This document shows positions 42,933 through 51,326 of a stretch of 64,000 nucleotides of DNA, in pieces. The stretch is from Paraflavitalea devenefica (GTDB taxonomy: Bacteria; Bacteroidota; Bacteroidia; Chitinophagales; Chitinophagaceae). The translations under genes were made by a program, and so were the position numbers. Each line of letters starts with the position of its first letter. The stretch's first letter is position 1. The notes beneath the pieces were generated by a model. That model was not told the origin of the DNA. It saw only the letters and a list, made by a program, of their open reading frames with translations, and did not search any database. The stretch covers positions 1,488,001-1,552,000 of the forward strand of contig NZ_JAARML010000002.1 in the NCBI RefSeq assembly GCF_011759375.1, in the 5' to 3' direction.

Positions 42933-43088
42933 ATGAAGACTAAAGAAAATAAATCAAAGAAAATGGTAAAGGTGCCGGAGGCCGGGTTACTGTCTTTAGT
43001 AGCTTCAAAGCTTAAAGACAGGACCTTATTTCCTAAAAAGGTAGAGCATGCAAAAAAGTATTTGCAAAAGGTAAAAACTTCGAATTAA
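42933..43088 (+). CDS. Small basic protein (51 aa) paired with the DUF6934-like gene
   Basis: 51 aa with about 15 Lys/Arg, beginning MKTKENKSKKMVKVPEAG and ending in KKYLQKVKTSN. It starts 9 bp after the DUF6934-like stop and ends 22 bp before a perfect terminator, so it is in the same transcript. A middle Leu/Val-rich helix (LLSLVASKLKDRTLF) and a Lys-rich C-terminus are all that can be seen. An internal ATG at 42963 is an alternative start. I do not recognise a family. Confidence 0.6.
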   Translation: MKTKENKSKKMVKVPEAGLLSLVASKLKDRTLFPKKVEHAKKYLQKVKTSN

Positions 43089-43110
43089 TAAACTTCACTT
43101 CAATACATTA

Positions 43111-43140
43111 AAAAGGCGTCAAAATGTTGACGCCTTTTGT
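43111..43140 (+). terminator. Terminator after the DUF6934-like pair
   Basis: A 12-bp perfect stem (AAAAGGCGTCAA at 43111-43122, TTGACGCCTTTT at 43127-43138) with an AATG loop, followed by GTTTTTG. It is symmetric in A/T flanks and could work both ways. Confidence 0.88.
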
Positions 43141-43502
43141 TTTTGATGGAAGCTTTGCATCCCAATAGTTTAATACTAGTAATTATCCTTCCAATCCTCA
43201 AAATCCACCTAATCAGGTTCAGTCAAATTCTAAACTTCCCGCCACTTCACTGTCATATTCCCTTCTTTTTCTAAATTATTGCGGATTAGTGCGGGTTAAT
43301 TGTGAAATAATTCGTATGAGTTTGGCCACCATTGCCGGATGAATACCTGGTATAGGCCTGTAAAGCCCTGTGAAGGGCAGGTCCCCAGCGCTGTGCACCA
43401 AGTATTCTAAAGCAATTCTGAATTTACTGTCATTGAGATGTCACTATAAGCCCTCTGCTGCTCTTTTTACTCATCTCGTAAGAGCGCGCGTAAGCCACTA
43501 AA
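43141..43502. other. Non-coding region before the iron operon
   Basis: About 360 bp between the terminator and the promoter element at 43503. I see no gene, no Fur-like inverted repeat and no strong hairpin. Confidence 0.4.
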
Positions 43503-43510
43503 TAATTTTG
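43503..43510 (+). promoter_or_regulatory. Bacteroidota -7 promoter element (TAATTTTG)
   Basis: TAATTTTG fits TAnnTTTG exactly and ends 21 bp before the ATG of the DUF4856 gene, a usual 5' UTR length. It is the likely start of the DUF4856-imelysin-HTTM-FecA transcript. Confidence 0.55.
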
Positions 43511-43531
43511 CGGAAAATAATTAACCGACAA

Positions 43532-44638
43532 ATGGCAAAAAGACTGCTCTATCTCTTATCTGCGACTGTTTTATTTGTTTCTGCCACCTCCTGTAATAAA
43601 GACGACGACGATACCATACTTCCTTATACCGTGCCGGATACCTATACTTTCGATAACACTGAATACAAAGAAGCGGCTGCCAGGATCAGCATGTGGGTAG
43701 GCTATACCGGGCTGCTGGGCAAATCCAACGGCCGCCAGTTGAGCCAGGATACTGTCAACAACCTGTGGAACAATACCAACAACTCCTTTACAGCAGAAAC
43801 TGCCGCCGGCATACCTTATACGTATGACGTGCTGAATACCCTGTCTTATAACCTGGCCGGTAAAACCGCCGATGCTGTTGCCTTCAAGGCGCTGGCCGAT
43901 TCCATGGTAAAGGTGAGCCAGTACTACAACACCACAGCATCCAAGGGTGTAGCTGGTAAAATAGGCAGCCGGATATTCAACTACACCGGGCTGGAATTCA
44001 ACCAGGCCATAGCCAAAGGTTTGATGGGCGCCCTTACCCTGAGCAATGTCATCAGCATCCTGGATAAAATACCAACCGACGATAACAATACCGTAGTAGC
44101 TGGTTCCGGAACAGCCATGCAGCACAACTGGGACCTCGCTTTTGGATATGTTGGCATACCTAAGAATTATGATAGTGCAAAAGCCTATACCAGTGCTGAT
44201 GTAGACAGGCCATTTGCTCTCGGTGGCTATTTCCGCGAAAGGGGCCGCTACCTCAAAATAGGTGGCACTGTATTCGAAGCCTTCAGAAAAGGCCGTGCAG
44301 CCATCGCTGCAAAAGATTATGCTGTGCGCAACCAGGCCATTGCCACCATCAAAGAATACCTGGAAAAAATGCTGGCTGCTGCAGGATATTATTATATCAC
44401 GGCTGCTCAAACACAGACTGAACTGTCGGCCAAGTTCCATGGATTGTCCGAAGGCTATGGTTTTGTATTGGCACTGAAATACCGGGCTGCCAACAGCAAG
44501 CTTACTACAGCCAACTACCAAACCTTATTAGACCTGATCAAAACAGATTTCTATACATTGGCTGAGGATGCCAGCAACACCAAGCTCAAACAGGCGCAGG
44601 CTATTTTCACCAACGCCTATGGGCAGTTGCAACCCTAA
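43532..44638 (+). CDS. DUF4856 lipoprotein (iron-operon type)
   Basis: 368-aa lipoprotein, signal MAKRLLYLLSATVLFVSATS followed by the lipobox Cys and NKDDDD. A TTG at 43508 is in frame but the ATG at 43532 gives the normal signal. The mature protein has the DUF4856 pattern: VPDTYTFDNTEYKEAAARIS, TLSYNLAGKTADAV, LEFNQAIAKGLMGAL, MQHNWDLAFGYVGIPKNYD and FHGLSEGYGFVLALKYR. DUF4856 proteins are usually next to imelysin genes, as here, and are thought to take part in iron acquisition at the cell surface. It opens a four-gene operon ending in a FecA-like receptor. Confidence 0.88.
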   Translation: MAKRLLYLLSATVLFVSATSCNKDDDDTILPYTVPDTYTFDNTEYKEAAARISMWVGYTGLLGKSNGRQLSQDTVNNLWNNTNNSFTAETAAGIPYTYDVLNTLSYNLAGKTADAVAFKALADSMVKVSQYYNTTASKGVAGKIGSRIFNYTGLEFNQAIAKGLMGALTLSNVISILDKIPTDDNNTVVAGSGTAMQHNWDLAFGYVGIPKNYDSAKAYTSADVDRPFALGGYFRERGRYLKIGGTVFEAFRKGRAAIAAKDYAVRNQAIATIKEYLEKMLAAAGYYYITAAQTQTELSAKFHGLSEGYGFVLALKYRAANSKLTTANYQTLLDLIKTDFYTLAEDASNTKLKQAQAIFTNAYGQLQP

Positions 44639-44667
44639 GCCGGTACACACCAGTAAACCATATTCAC

Positions 44668-44709
44668 GGCAGGCCCACTGATCCACATCAGGGGCCTGCC
44701 TTTGGCTTT
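44668..44709 (+). terminator. Intercistronic hairpin (attenuator-like)
   Basis: A 9-bp stem GGCAGGCCC/GGGCCTGCC enclosing a second 5-bp stem CTGAT/ATCAG with a CCAC loop, spanning 44668-44700, then TTTGGCTTTA. It sits between the DUF4856 and imelysin genes, so it may lower expression of the distal genes or protect the 3' end of the first message. Confidence 0.6.
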
Positions 44710-44743
44710 AAAAAATGAGTATCAAAACAACGTTATAATCATC

Positions 44744-45829
44744 ATGAACAGGAAGCTTTACAGATCAGGGATTGTAGGCGCGGCGCTGGCCGCTGTGGTC
44801 TTGTACGCCTGCAGCAAGGGGGGCAACAATGATAGCGGCACAACCGGCAACGATACTTTCAAATCGGAAATGCTGGTCAACTATGCCGATAATATTATCA
44901 TACCGGCATACGCGAACCTGCAAACAAAACTGGGACTACTGGAAACCAGTATCAATGCTTTTATTGCAGCGCCATCAGTGGCCACACAAACAACTGTGAA
45001 AGGATCTTTCAAGGATGCTTATCTCAGTTTTGAGGGCGTGTCTGCAGCTTACTTTGGCCCGGCCGCTGCTATCCTGCTTAATAATTACATCAATACCTTC
45101 CCCGCCGTGCCTGCCAAAATAGAAGCAGGCATTCAATCCGGCACCTACAACTTTACCATACCGGTTGCATCCGACAGCATACAGGGTTTCCCGGCCCTTG
45201 ATTACCTGCTGTTCTCTGCAGATGCAGTACAAAAGTTTTCGGATGCCGGCGCCGCCAACCGGAAAAAATATGTACAGGATGTTATTGGCAGGATAAAATC
45301 ACTGGTGGCCAATACGCTGGCGCAGTGGAATGGCGCCTACCATCATACCTTTATCAACTCACTCAAAACAGACGTCGGCAGCTCCATTGGCAGCCTCGTT
45401 AATCAACTGGCTTTTGAAATGGATGCCATGAAAGGTCCGCGCATTGGCTGGCCCTTTGGCAAGCAATCCAACGGGATCGTATTTGCCGATAAATGTGAAG
45501 GATACTATGCTGGCATTACAGGCGAGCTGGCCGTAGCCAACCTCACCAGCCTTAAAAACTATTTTACCGGAGGTGCGGGCAAAGGCATAGATGATTACCT
45601 TATCCTGCTGAAGAAAAACCAGCTCAATACGGATGTACTGGCGCAGTTTGAGGTGGCGCTGAATGCCCTCAAGGCTATCCCGGCGCCCATGTCGGCCGCA
45701 TTTGCCAACAATGCCACCCTGGTGGAAGCGGCGTATAAAGAAGTGCAGAAATTATTAACGCTTATCAAAACTGATGTGGCCTCTGCTACAGCGGTACAGA
45801 TAACCTACATGGATAATGACGGGGATTAA
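44744..45829 (+). CDS. Imelysin-family lipoprotein (peptidase M75-like)
   Basis: 361-aa lipoprotein starting at MNRKLYRSGIVGAALAAVVL with lipobox LYACSKG. The imelysin domain starts with MLVNYADNIIIPAYANLQTK and contains the conserved GPAAAILLN, QGFPALDYLLF and GPRIGWPFGKQSNGIVFADK segments (GxHxxE of classical M75 is not seen in that form, as in many IrpA-type members). Imelysin proteins bind or handle iron at the cell surface. It overlaps the following HTTM gene by 14 bp when that gene starts at 45816, which indicates coupled translation. Confidence 0.9.
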   Translation: MNRKLYRSGIVGAALAAVVLYACSKGGNNDSGTTGNDTFKSEMLVNYADNIIIPAYANLQTKLGLLETSINAFIAAPSVATQTTVKGSFKDAYLSFEGVSAAYFGPAAAILLNNYINTFPAVPAKIEAGIQSGTYNFTIPVASDSIQGFPALDYLLFSADAVQKFSDAGAANRKKYVQDVIGRIKSLVANTLAQWNGAYHHTFINSLKTDVGSSIGSLVNQLAFEMDAMKGPRIGWPFGKQSNGIVFADKCEGYYAGITGELAVANLTSLKNYFTGGAGKGIDDYLILLKKNQLNTDVLAQFEVALNALKAIPAPMSAAFANNATLVEAAYKEVQKLLTLIKTDVASATAVQITYMDNDGD

Positions 45830-47180
45830 AATGGAGGCTGCCGGCAGGCCCGTTTCTATTGCGCCGCTGGTAACCTTCCGCATGGTATTCGGACTGCTGA
45901 TGTTGCTTAGTATCCTGCGCTTTTGGTGGCGGGGCTGGGTAACCTCTGTCTATGTACTGCCCGATTTTCATTTTACCTACTGGGGCTTTGAATGGGTGCA
46001 GCCGCTGGGTAACACCGGTATGCACCTGCTCTTTGGGGTTATGGCGCTCTCGGCCCTCTTGCTGGCCATCGGTCTTTGGTACCGCATAGCGGCCGTTGTA
46101 TTTTTTCTCAGCTTCACCTATGTGGAGCTGATAGATCTTACCACTTACCTCAATCATTACTACTTCATCAGCCTCATCGCGTTCATCATGATCTGGCTGC
46201 CCGCCAACCGTCATTATTCCGTTGATGCATGGCTGCGTCCGCAGATACGGAGAACGCAGGTGCCGGGCTGGACCATTGGCCTGCTGCGTTTTCAACTGGC
46301 AGTGGTGTATATCTTTGCCGGGCTGGCCAAGCTGGATGCCGACTGGTTACTGCAGGCAGAACCTATGCGTACCTGGCTGCCCTCCAAAAGCCACCTGCCC
46401 CTTGTAGGAAAGTATATGTATGCTACCTGGGTAGCCTACCTCTTCTCCTGGTTCGGGGCTGTATATGATCTCTTCATTGTCTTCTTCCTGCTCAATAAAA
46501 GAACAAGGCCCGTAGCGTACGGTTTCGTGCTTGTCTTTCACATCGCCACCGCCATCTTCTTTCCCGGTATTGGCATGTTCCCCTATGTTATGATTGCGGC
46601 CAGCCTCATCTTCTTTTCCGGCAGCTTCCACGAAAAACTATTGTCCCGCCTGCCTTTTTACACCAGTATGTCCAGCCTGCCGGCAACCCGGGAAGCCTAT
46701 CATTTCAAATGGAATAAGCCGATGGAGATAGCCATAGCAGTATACATACTCTTGCAGCTCATCATTCCATTGCGTTTCCTTGCTTACCCCGACCGGCTTT
46801 TCTGGAGCGAGGAAGGCTACCGTTTTTCCTGGCGCGTTATGCTCATGGAAAAATCAGGGGCTGCTTACTTTACCGTAAAAGACAGTGCTGCGCGCAGCGG
46901 CTATACCGTCAATAACCAGGAATTCCTGACCCCTATACAGGAGAAAATGATGAGCACCCAGCCGGATATGATCCTCAAATATGCTCATCACCTTGCCCGG
47001 GAATACAAAAAAAGAGGGATGCAAAACCCCGAAGTATATGGGGAGGTGTATGTATCGCTCAACGGAGAACGCTCACGGTTATTCATAGATTCTACCGTCA
47101 ACCTCGCACAGCAGCAGTTGGGTTGGCATCATTATACATGGATATTACCCTATAAACCATCAATAACAGCGAACAAATGA
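45816..47180 (+). CDS. HTTM/vitamin K-dependent carboxylase-like membrane protein
   Basis: 454-aa inner-membrane protein (or 449 aa from the ATG at 45831, right after the imelysin stop). It shows the HTTM layout: IAPLVTFRMVFGLLMLLSIL as first helix, GWVTSVYVLPDFHFTYWGFE, LTTYLNHYYFISLIAFIMIW and PTRPVAY-like Arg loops, with about six to eight helices, followed by a soluble C-terminal domain (about 330-454). HTTM relatives of gamma-glutamyl carboxylase occur with imelysin and TonB receptors in Bacteroidota iron operons; the reaction here is unknown. Its stop overlaps the receptor start by 4 bp (ATGA). Confidence 0.88.
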   Translation: MTGIKMEAAGRPVSIAPLVTFRMVFGLLMLLSILRFWWRGWVTSVYVLPDFHFTYWGFEWVQPLGNTGMHLLFGVMALSALLLAIGLWYRIAAVVFFLSFTYVELIDLTTYLNHYYFISLIAFIMIWLPANRHYSVDAWLRPQIRRTQVPGWTIGLLRFQLAVVYIFAGLAKLDADWLLQAEPMRTWLPSKSHLPLVGKYMYATWVAYLFSWFGAVYDLFIVFFLLNKRTRPVAYGFVLVFHIATAIFFPGIGMFPYVMIAASLIFFSGSFHEKLLSRLPFYTSMSSLPATREAYHFKWNKPMEIAIAVYILLQLIIPLRFLAYPDRLFWSEEGYRFSWRVMLMEKSGAAYFTVKDSAARSGYTVNNQEFLTPIQEKMMSTQPDMILKYAHHLAREYKKRGMQNPEVYGEVYVSLNGERSRLFIDSTVNLAQQQLGWHHYTWILPYKPSITANK

Positions 47181-49588
47181 GAAAGTGGCTTTTGATAATG
47201 ATTTGCAGTTTGATCACTGTAACCACCTGGGCGCAACAACCGCAGCAATTCACCCTTAGCGGTACCATCCAGGCAGGTGATGAAACCCTCGTCAATGCTT
47301 CTGTGCAACTATTGCCGCTTGCGGCTACCACACTTACCAATGACCATGGCTACTTCCGGTTTGCCAAACTGGCGCCGGGCAGTTACAGCATCAAAATAAC
47401 CGCACTGGGCTTTAAGGAATACAGCGATAGTATAACCATCTCCAATAAAAGCATTGCCCTCGCTATCAGCCTTACGGCAGCCGGTGCGCAAAACCTCGAA
47501 GCCGTGTTGGTGGTATCAAAGAAACAGGAAGCTGTCTCAGGTAAGCTCAGGGATGTGGCCGGCACCGCCATCTATGCCGGTAAAAAAACAGAGCTCATCA
47601 ACATGCGCTACATCAACGGCAATCTTGCTACCAACAATACCCGCCAGATCTATGCGCGTATTCCCGGGCTCAATATATGGGAGTATGACCGCGGCGGCCT
47701 GCAGTTGGGCATCGGTGGCAGGGGGCTTAGTCCCAACCGTTCCTCCAACTTCAACATCCGGCAAAACGGATACGATATCAGTGCCGATGCGCTTGGTTAT
47801 CCCGAAAGTTATTATACACCATCGGCAGAAGCGCTCGACAGGATCGAGATCATCCGTGGGGCGGCCAGCCTGCAATATGGTCCGCAGTTTGGCGGGCTCG
47901 TCAACTTCATCATGAAGGAAGGCCCCCGCGAAAAACCCATAGAGTTTACTACCCGCCAGTCTGCAGGCTCTTTTGGTTTCTTTAATTCCTTCAACAGCAT
48001 AGGCGGCACCATTGCCAATAAGAAACTCAATTACTATACTTTTTACCAATACAAAAAAGGCGACGACTGGCGGCCCAACAGTCACTACGATCAGCACAAC
48101 GCCTACCTGCACCTTGCCTACGATTTCACGCCACGGCTGAAAGTGACCGCAGAATACACCTTCATGAAATACCTGGCGCAGCAGCCCGGCGGTCTTACCG
48201 ATGCACAGTATAAAGAAGATCCTTCTGTATCCGTGAGGGCCAGGAACTGGTTCCGGGTGAACTGGAACCTCATCAGCCTCACGGCTGATTATGCTTTCAG
48301 CGAACATACCCGGCTCAACTGGCGCAATTATACCTTGCAGGGTGGGAGGGATGCAGTAGGCATCCTGTCGTACATCAACCGACCCGATTATGGGGGCAAC
48401 AGGGATCTGATGACTGACAAATACAACAACTGGGGTTCTGAACTGCGCTTCATTCACCAGTACAACCTGTTCAACAACCAGGCAAGTACCTTCCTTGTAG
48501 GGACCCGTTATTACAAAGGGCTTACCACCAGGAAGCAAGGTGATGCCAATGATGGCGCCGGTGCAGACTTCTACTTTTTAGGCCCCGAACCCAACAGGTC
48601 GCAATACCGTTTCCCGGGCACCAATCTCGCTGCCTTTGCAGAGAACATCTTCCGCATCAATAAATACTGGAGCATTACCCCCGGCATCCGCTTTGAGCAC
48701 ATTAATACCAAAGCCGAAGGGTACTATTACAAGCAGAACATCTTTATTGATGATGAGAAAATTGAGGAAACAAAATCCAATCCCCGTTCCTTTGTGTTGC
48801 TGGGCATCGGCACTTCCTGGAAATTTAAAAATGGGGCAGAGTTGTATGCCAACATTTCACAGAACTATCGTTCCATCAACTTCAATGATATCCGGGTAGT
48901 TAATGCGAACGCGAAAGTAGACCCTGACCTGAAAGATGAAACCGGTTTCAATATAGACCTGGGTATACGGGGCAACTACAGGAACTGGCTGTATGCAGAT
49001 CTCAGCTTCTTTTACCTTCAATACAACAACAGGATCGGTTCCATCTTTACAAGAGATACCAGCTTCATGACCTACCGCCTGCGTACCAATGTGTCCGACA
49101 GCCGCAACATGGGCCTCGAAGCCCTCATTGAGGGCGATATCCTGAAAGCTATTTACCAGGAAAAGGCAAAATACAAGCTCAGCCTGTATACCAGTCTTTC
49201 ACTCATTGATGCCAAATACATTAATACAAAGAATACGGCCATTGCCGACAAACTGGTGGAGAATGTGCCGCCTGTATTGGTGCGGGCCGGCTTGTCATTT
49301 GGTAATCCCCGTTTCAACGTTACCTGTCAATATGCTTACCAGGCGAAGCAATACTCCGATGCTACCAATACCGAGGAAACACCGACGGCAGTGGATGGCG
49401 CCATTCCCGCCTTTAGTGTAATGGACCTCAGTCTTAGTTACAACTGGCGACAGTTCACCCTGTACACGGGTGTCAACAATATAACAGATGAAAAGTACTT
49501 TACACGCCGGGCAGATGGCTATCCCGGACCTGGTATCCTCCCGGCTGATAAAAGGAACTTCTATGCCACCATTCAGTTTAAATTATAG
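47177..49588 (+). CDS. FecA-like TonB-dependent receptor
   Basis: 803-aa outer-membrane receptor. Signal peptide 1-20 (ends TTWAQ). A carboxypeptidase-regulatory-like domain (about 25-105, LSGTIQAGDETLVNASVQLL) comes first; there is no STN domain, so it does not signal by the FecR route. The plug matches Fe(III)-dicitrate receptors: NTRQIYARIPGLNIWEYDRG, IGGRGLSPNRSSNFNIRQNG and IRGAASLQYGPQFGGLVNFI. The barrel ends in RNFYATIQFKL. With DUF4856 and imelysin upstream it probably imports a ferric chelate. Its 3' end overlaps the convergent regulator gene by 16 bp. Confidence 0.92.
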   Translation: MRKWLLIMICSLITVTTWAQQPQQFTLSGTIQAGDETLVNASVQLLPLAATTLTNDHGYFRFAKLAPGSYSIKITALGFKEYSDSITISNKSIALAISLTAAGAQNLEAVLVVSKKQEAVSGKLRDVAGTAIYAGKKTELINMRYINGNLATNNTRQIYARIPGLNIWEYDRGGLQLGIGGRGLSPNRSSNFNIRQNGYDISADALGYPESYYTPSAEALDRIEIIRGAASLQYGPQFGGLVNFIMKEGPREKPIEFTTRQSAGSFGFFNSFNSIGGTIANKKLNYYTFYQYKKGDDWRPNSHYDQHNAYLHLAYDFTPRLKVTAEYTFMKYLAQQPGGLTDAQYKEDPSVSVRARNWFRVNWNLISLTADYAFSEHTRLNWRNYTLQGGRDAVGILSYINRPDYGGNRDLMTDKYNNWGSELRFIHQYNLFNNQASTFLVGTRYYKGLTTRKQGDANDGAGADFYFLGPEPNRSQYRFPGTNLAAFAENIFRINKYWSITPGIRFEHINTKAEGYYYKQNIFIDDEKIEETKSNPRSFVLLGIGTSWKFKNGAELYANISQNYRSINFNDIRVVNANAKVDPDLKDETGFNIDLGIRGNYRNWLYADLSFFYLQYNNRIGSIFTRDTSFMTYRLRTNVSDSRNMGLEALIEGDILKAIYQEKAKYKLSLYTSLSLIDAKYINTKNTAIADKLVENVPPVLVRAGLSFGNPRFNVTCQYAYQAKQYSDATNTEETPTAVDGAIPAFSVMDLSLSYNWRQFTLYTGVNNITDEKYFTRRADGYPGPGILPADKRNFYATIQFKL

Positions 49589-50253
49589 GTGAGCCGGTAG
49601 CCGATACCATATACTGTTTCAATCAGGTCATCGCAGCCTGCAGCCTTTAGTTTCTTCTTCAGGTTTTTGACATGCACATACAAAGCGCTGAAGTCGGCGG
49701 GCGCTTCCGGGGTGCCGGTGGAGAGGTACCGGGCCAGCGTGTTTTTGGAGATCACTTTATTCTTATTCAGGGCCAGGTGCAGCAGCAGGTCATATTCCCG
49801 GCGGGTAAGGCCTATTACCTCGCCTTGCATCGTTACCATTCGTCCTGGTATATCAATCATCAGCTTATTGAAGCTGATATGTTCATGGCCTTCCAGGTTT
49901 TCATTCCGGATGATCCGGTTGAGCTGTTCATCAAGCCCTGGCAGGGTATAGGGCTTGGTCAGGGTGGCCATGCCGAGCCCTTCCATCTTGGCAGGGGTAA
50001 CAACAGGGTTGGGCGCAAAGGTCAGCACCGTTTTCTTATCCAGTTTAGATTGCCGGAGAAACCGCAGCAGGTCAAGCTCCTGCTGGTCGAGGAGGGCTAT
50101 ATTGTACACAATAACATCATAATAATGAGCGGCCAGGGCCTCCTGCGCGGGAGCCGGGGAGCGGTACATTTCACACCAGTGCCCTTCCGATTTCAGGAAT
50201 TGCGCAACATGGCTGCTCAGTACTCCATCATTGTCTATGACCAGGATCTTCAT
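49573..50253 (-). CDS. OmpR-family orphan response regulator with substituted receiver
   Basis: 226-aa regulator starting at MKILVIDNDGVLSSHVAQFL. The receiver has the acidic residues Asp7/Asp9 and a Lys in LTKPYTLPG, but the phosphoacceptor position reads DVIVYNIALLDQQELDLL, with Asn51 where Asp is expected. It therefore probably cannot be phosphorylated in the usual way. A winged-helix output domain (about 130-226) is intact: ITLFLF-type strand, LTRREYDLLLHLALNKNKVI, VHVKNLKKKLKAAGCDDLIE and TVYGIGYRL. No kinase gene is adjacent. It is convergent with the FecA-like receptor, 16 bp overlapping, and may regulate the iron operon. Confidence 0.88.
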   Translation of the reverse strand: MKILVIDNDGVLSSHVAQFLKSEGHWCEMYRSPAPAQEALAAHYYDVIVYNIALLDQQELDLLRFLRQSKLDKKTVLTFAPNPVVTPAKMEGLGMATLTKPYTLPGLDEQLNRIIRNENLEGHEHISFNKLMIDIPGRMVTMQGEVIGLTRREYDLLLHLALNKNKVISKNTLARYLSTGTPEAPADFSALYVHVKNLKKKLKAAGCDDLIETVYGIGYRLTYNLN

Positions 50254-50343
50254 GCCAATTAATACGGGCAAAACAAAGAATGGTTTCTAAAGGAATTCTG
50301 AAGAAGCCAATTTTCCCGGAAAACAAATAGCCATACTGTATTA

Positions 50344-50637
50344 ATGTTTGGCCTGTTCTCCGCCATCTCCGTTCAAAAAGCAGTACGCGATCAGTTGGAA
50401 GGCATACCGGTTACTAACCTGTATTATGGTATTGCCTGGTTTACCACGCTCTTATCCATCTTACTGCTCACCATTGGCCTTTGGAATGCCGATCTTACCA
50501 AAAGCGAAAAAGGCTTTTATGCCATGGCATTCACCCTCAGCATCTTTGCGGCCATTGCTGTACAAAAAAATACAAGGGATGTAAAAGCCAGTCAGCAAGA
50601 CGGGAACAACAGCCCCGGTAACAATACAGAAAAGTAA
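50344..50637 (+). pseudogene. 5'-truncated YiaA/YiaB-family membrane protein gene
   Basis: 97-aa frame: MFGLFSAISVQKAVRDQLEG, then IPVTNLYYGIAWFTTLLSIL and GLWNADLTKSEKGFYAMAFT. These are the end of the first and the whole of the second two-helix yiaAB unit; from memory, full family members carry about 40-50 more residues (two further hydrophobic segments) before FGLFSAISVQK. Upstream in frame the reading HTVL still resembles the family (FTVLMFGLF), but then runs through unrelated sequence into a TGA at 50299. So the 5' end seems to have been replaced near 50330. It could still be translated from the ATG at 50344 as a shortened protein. Confidence 0.6.
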
Positions 50638-50691
50638 TTAAACCTTTTAGTTTTACATTCGTCCTATCATTACCTTAAACAAAAATCTGTC

Positions 50692-51321
50692 ATGAAACGC
50701 TCCCTTATCCCTGGATGTCTTGCCGGAATGCTGTTTTTCCTGGTAAATGCACCCACTGCCATTGCTCAAAAGACAAAAGACATTTTTTCTCCCGACATGC
50801 CACTTACTTATTTTGGGGTAGACTTTTCTGAAGCAAGGATAATAGGAGGGACTCCTGCCAAAACATCGGATTTTGCGGGTATCAACAACCTGATCGTTAA
50901 TGAAACGAAAAAATATGATCTGCCGGCTGTTTTCCAAAGATCATCGGTGACCGTTGATATCAAGGCGGTGAATAAAAAGAACGCAACGATCAATACTGCC
51001 GCTATTAAGTCTTCCAATGTCAGTGACTTCAACAGGCTTAAAAAGGACGATGTATATAAGATCATCAAAGGATATAATTGGGGCAATCGTAAAGGCATAG
51101 GAGTATTGTTCATTATGGAAGGAATGAGCGCCACTGGAAAGGTTGCCTCTATGTATGTTACTTTCTTTGACATCGCTTCCAAAAAAGTATTGCTTACAGA
51201 AGAGATGACTGGCGAAAATGGCGGCTTCGGTTTCCGCAATCGCTGGGCAACTTCCCTCTACAATGTGATGGAAAAGGTCAAAAAAACAAAGTATAACGAA
51301 TGGAAAGCGGCTAATCCGTGA
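50692..51321 (+). CDS. Secreted protein, unknown function
   Basis: 209-aa exported protein with a long signal peptide (1-25, ends TAIAQ). The mature part is mixed alpha/beta: LTYFGVDFSEARIIGGTPAK, then INNLIVNETKKYDLPAVFQR, then YNWGNRKGIGVLFIMEGMSA and VTFFDIASKKVLLTEEMTG. I recognise the overall layout from uncharacterised Bacteroidota proteins but cannot name a domain. It follows the truncated YiaA/B gene by 54 bp and is convergent with the TPR gene, 5 bp between stops. Confidence 0.72.
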   Translation: MKRSLIPGCLAGMLFFLVNAPTAIAQKTKDIFSPDMPLTYFGVDFSEARIIGGTPAKTSDFAGINNLIVNETKKYDLPAVFQRSSVTVDIKAVNKKNATINTAAIKSSNVSDFNRLKKDDVYKIIKGYNWGNRKGIGVLFIMEGMSATGKVASMYVTFFDIASKKVLLTEEMTGENGGFGFRNRWATSLYNVMEKVKKTKYNEWKAANP

Positions 51322-51326
51322 TCCTG

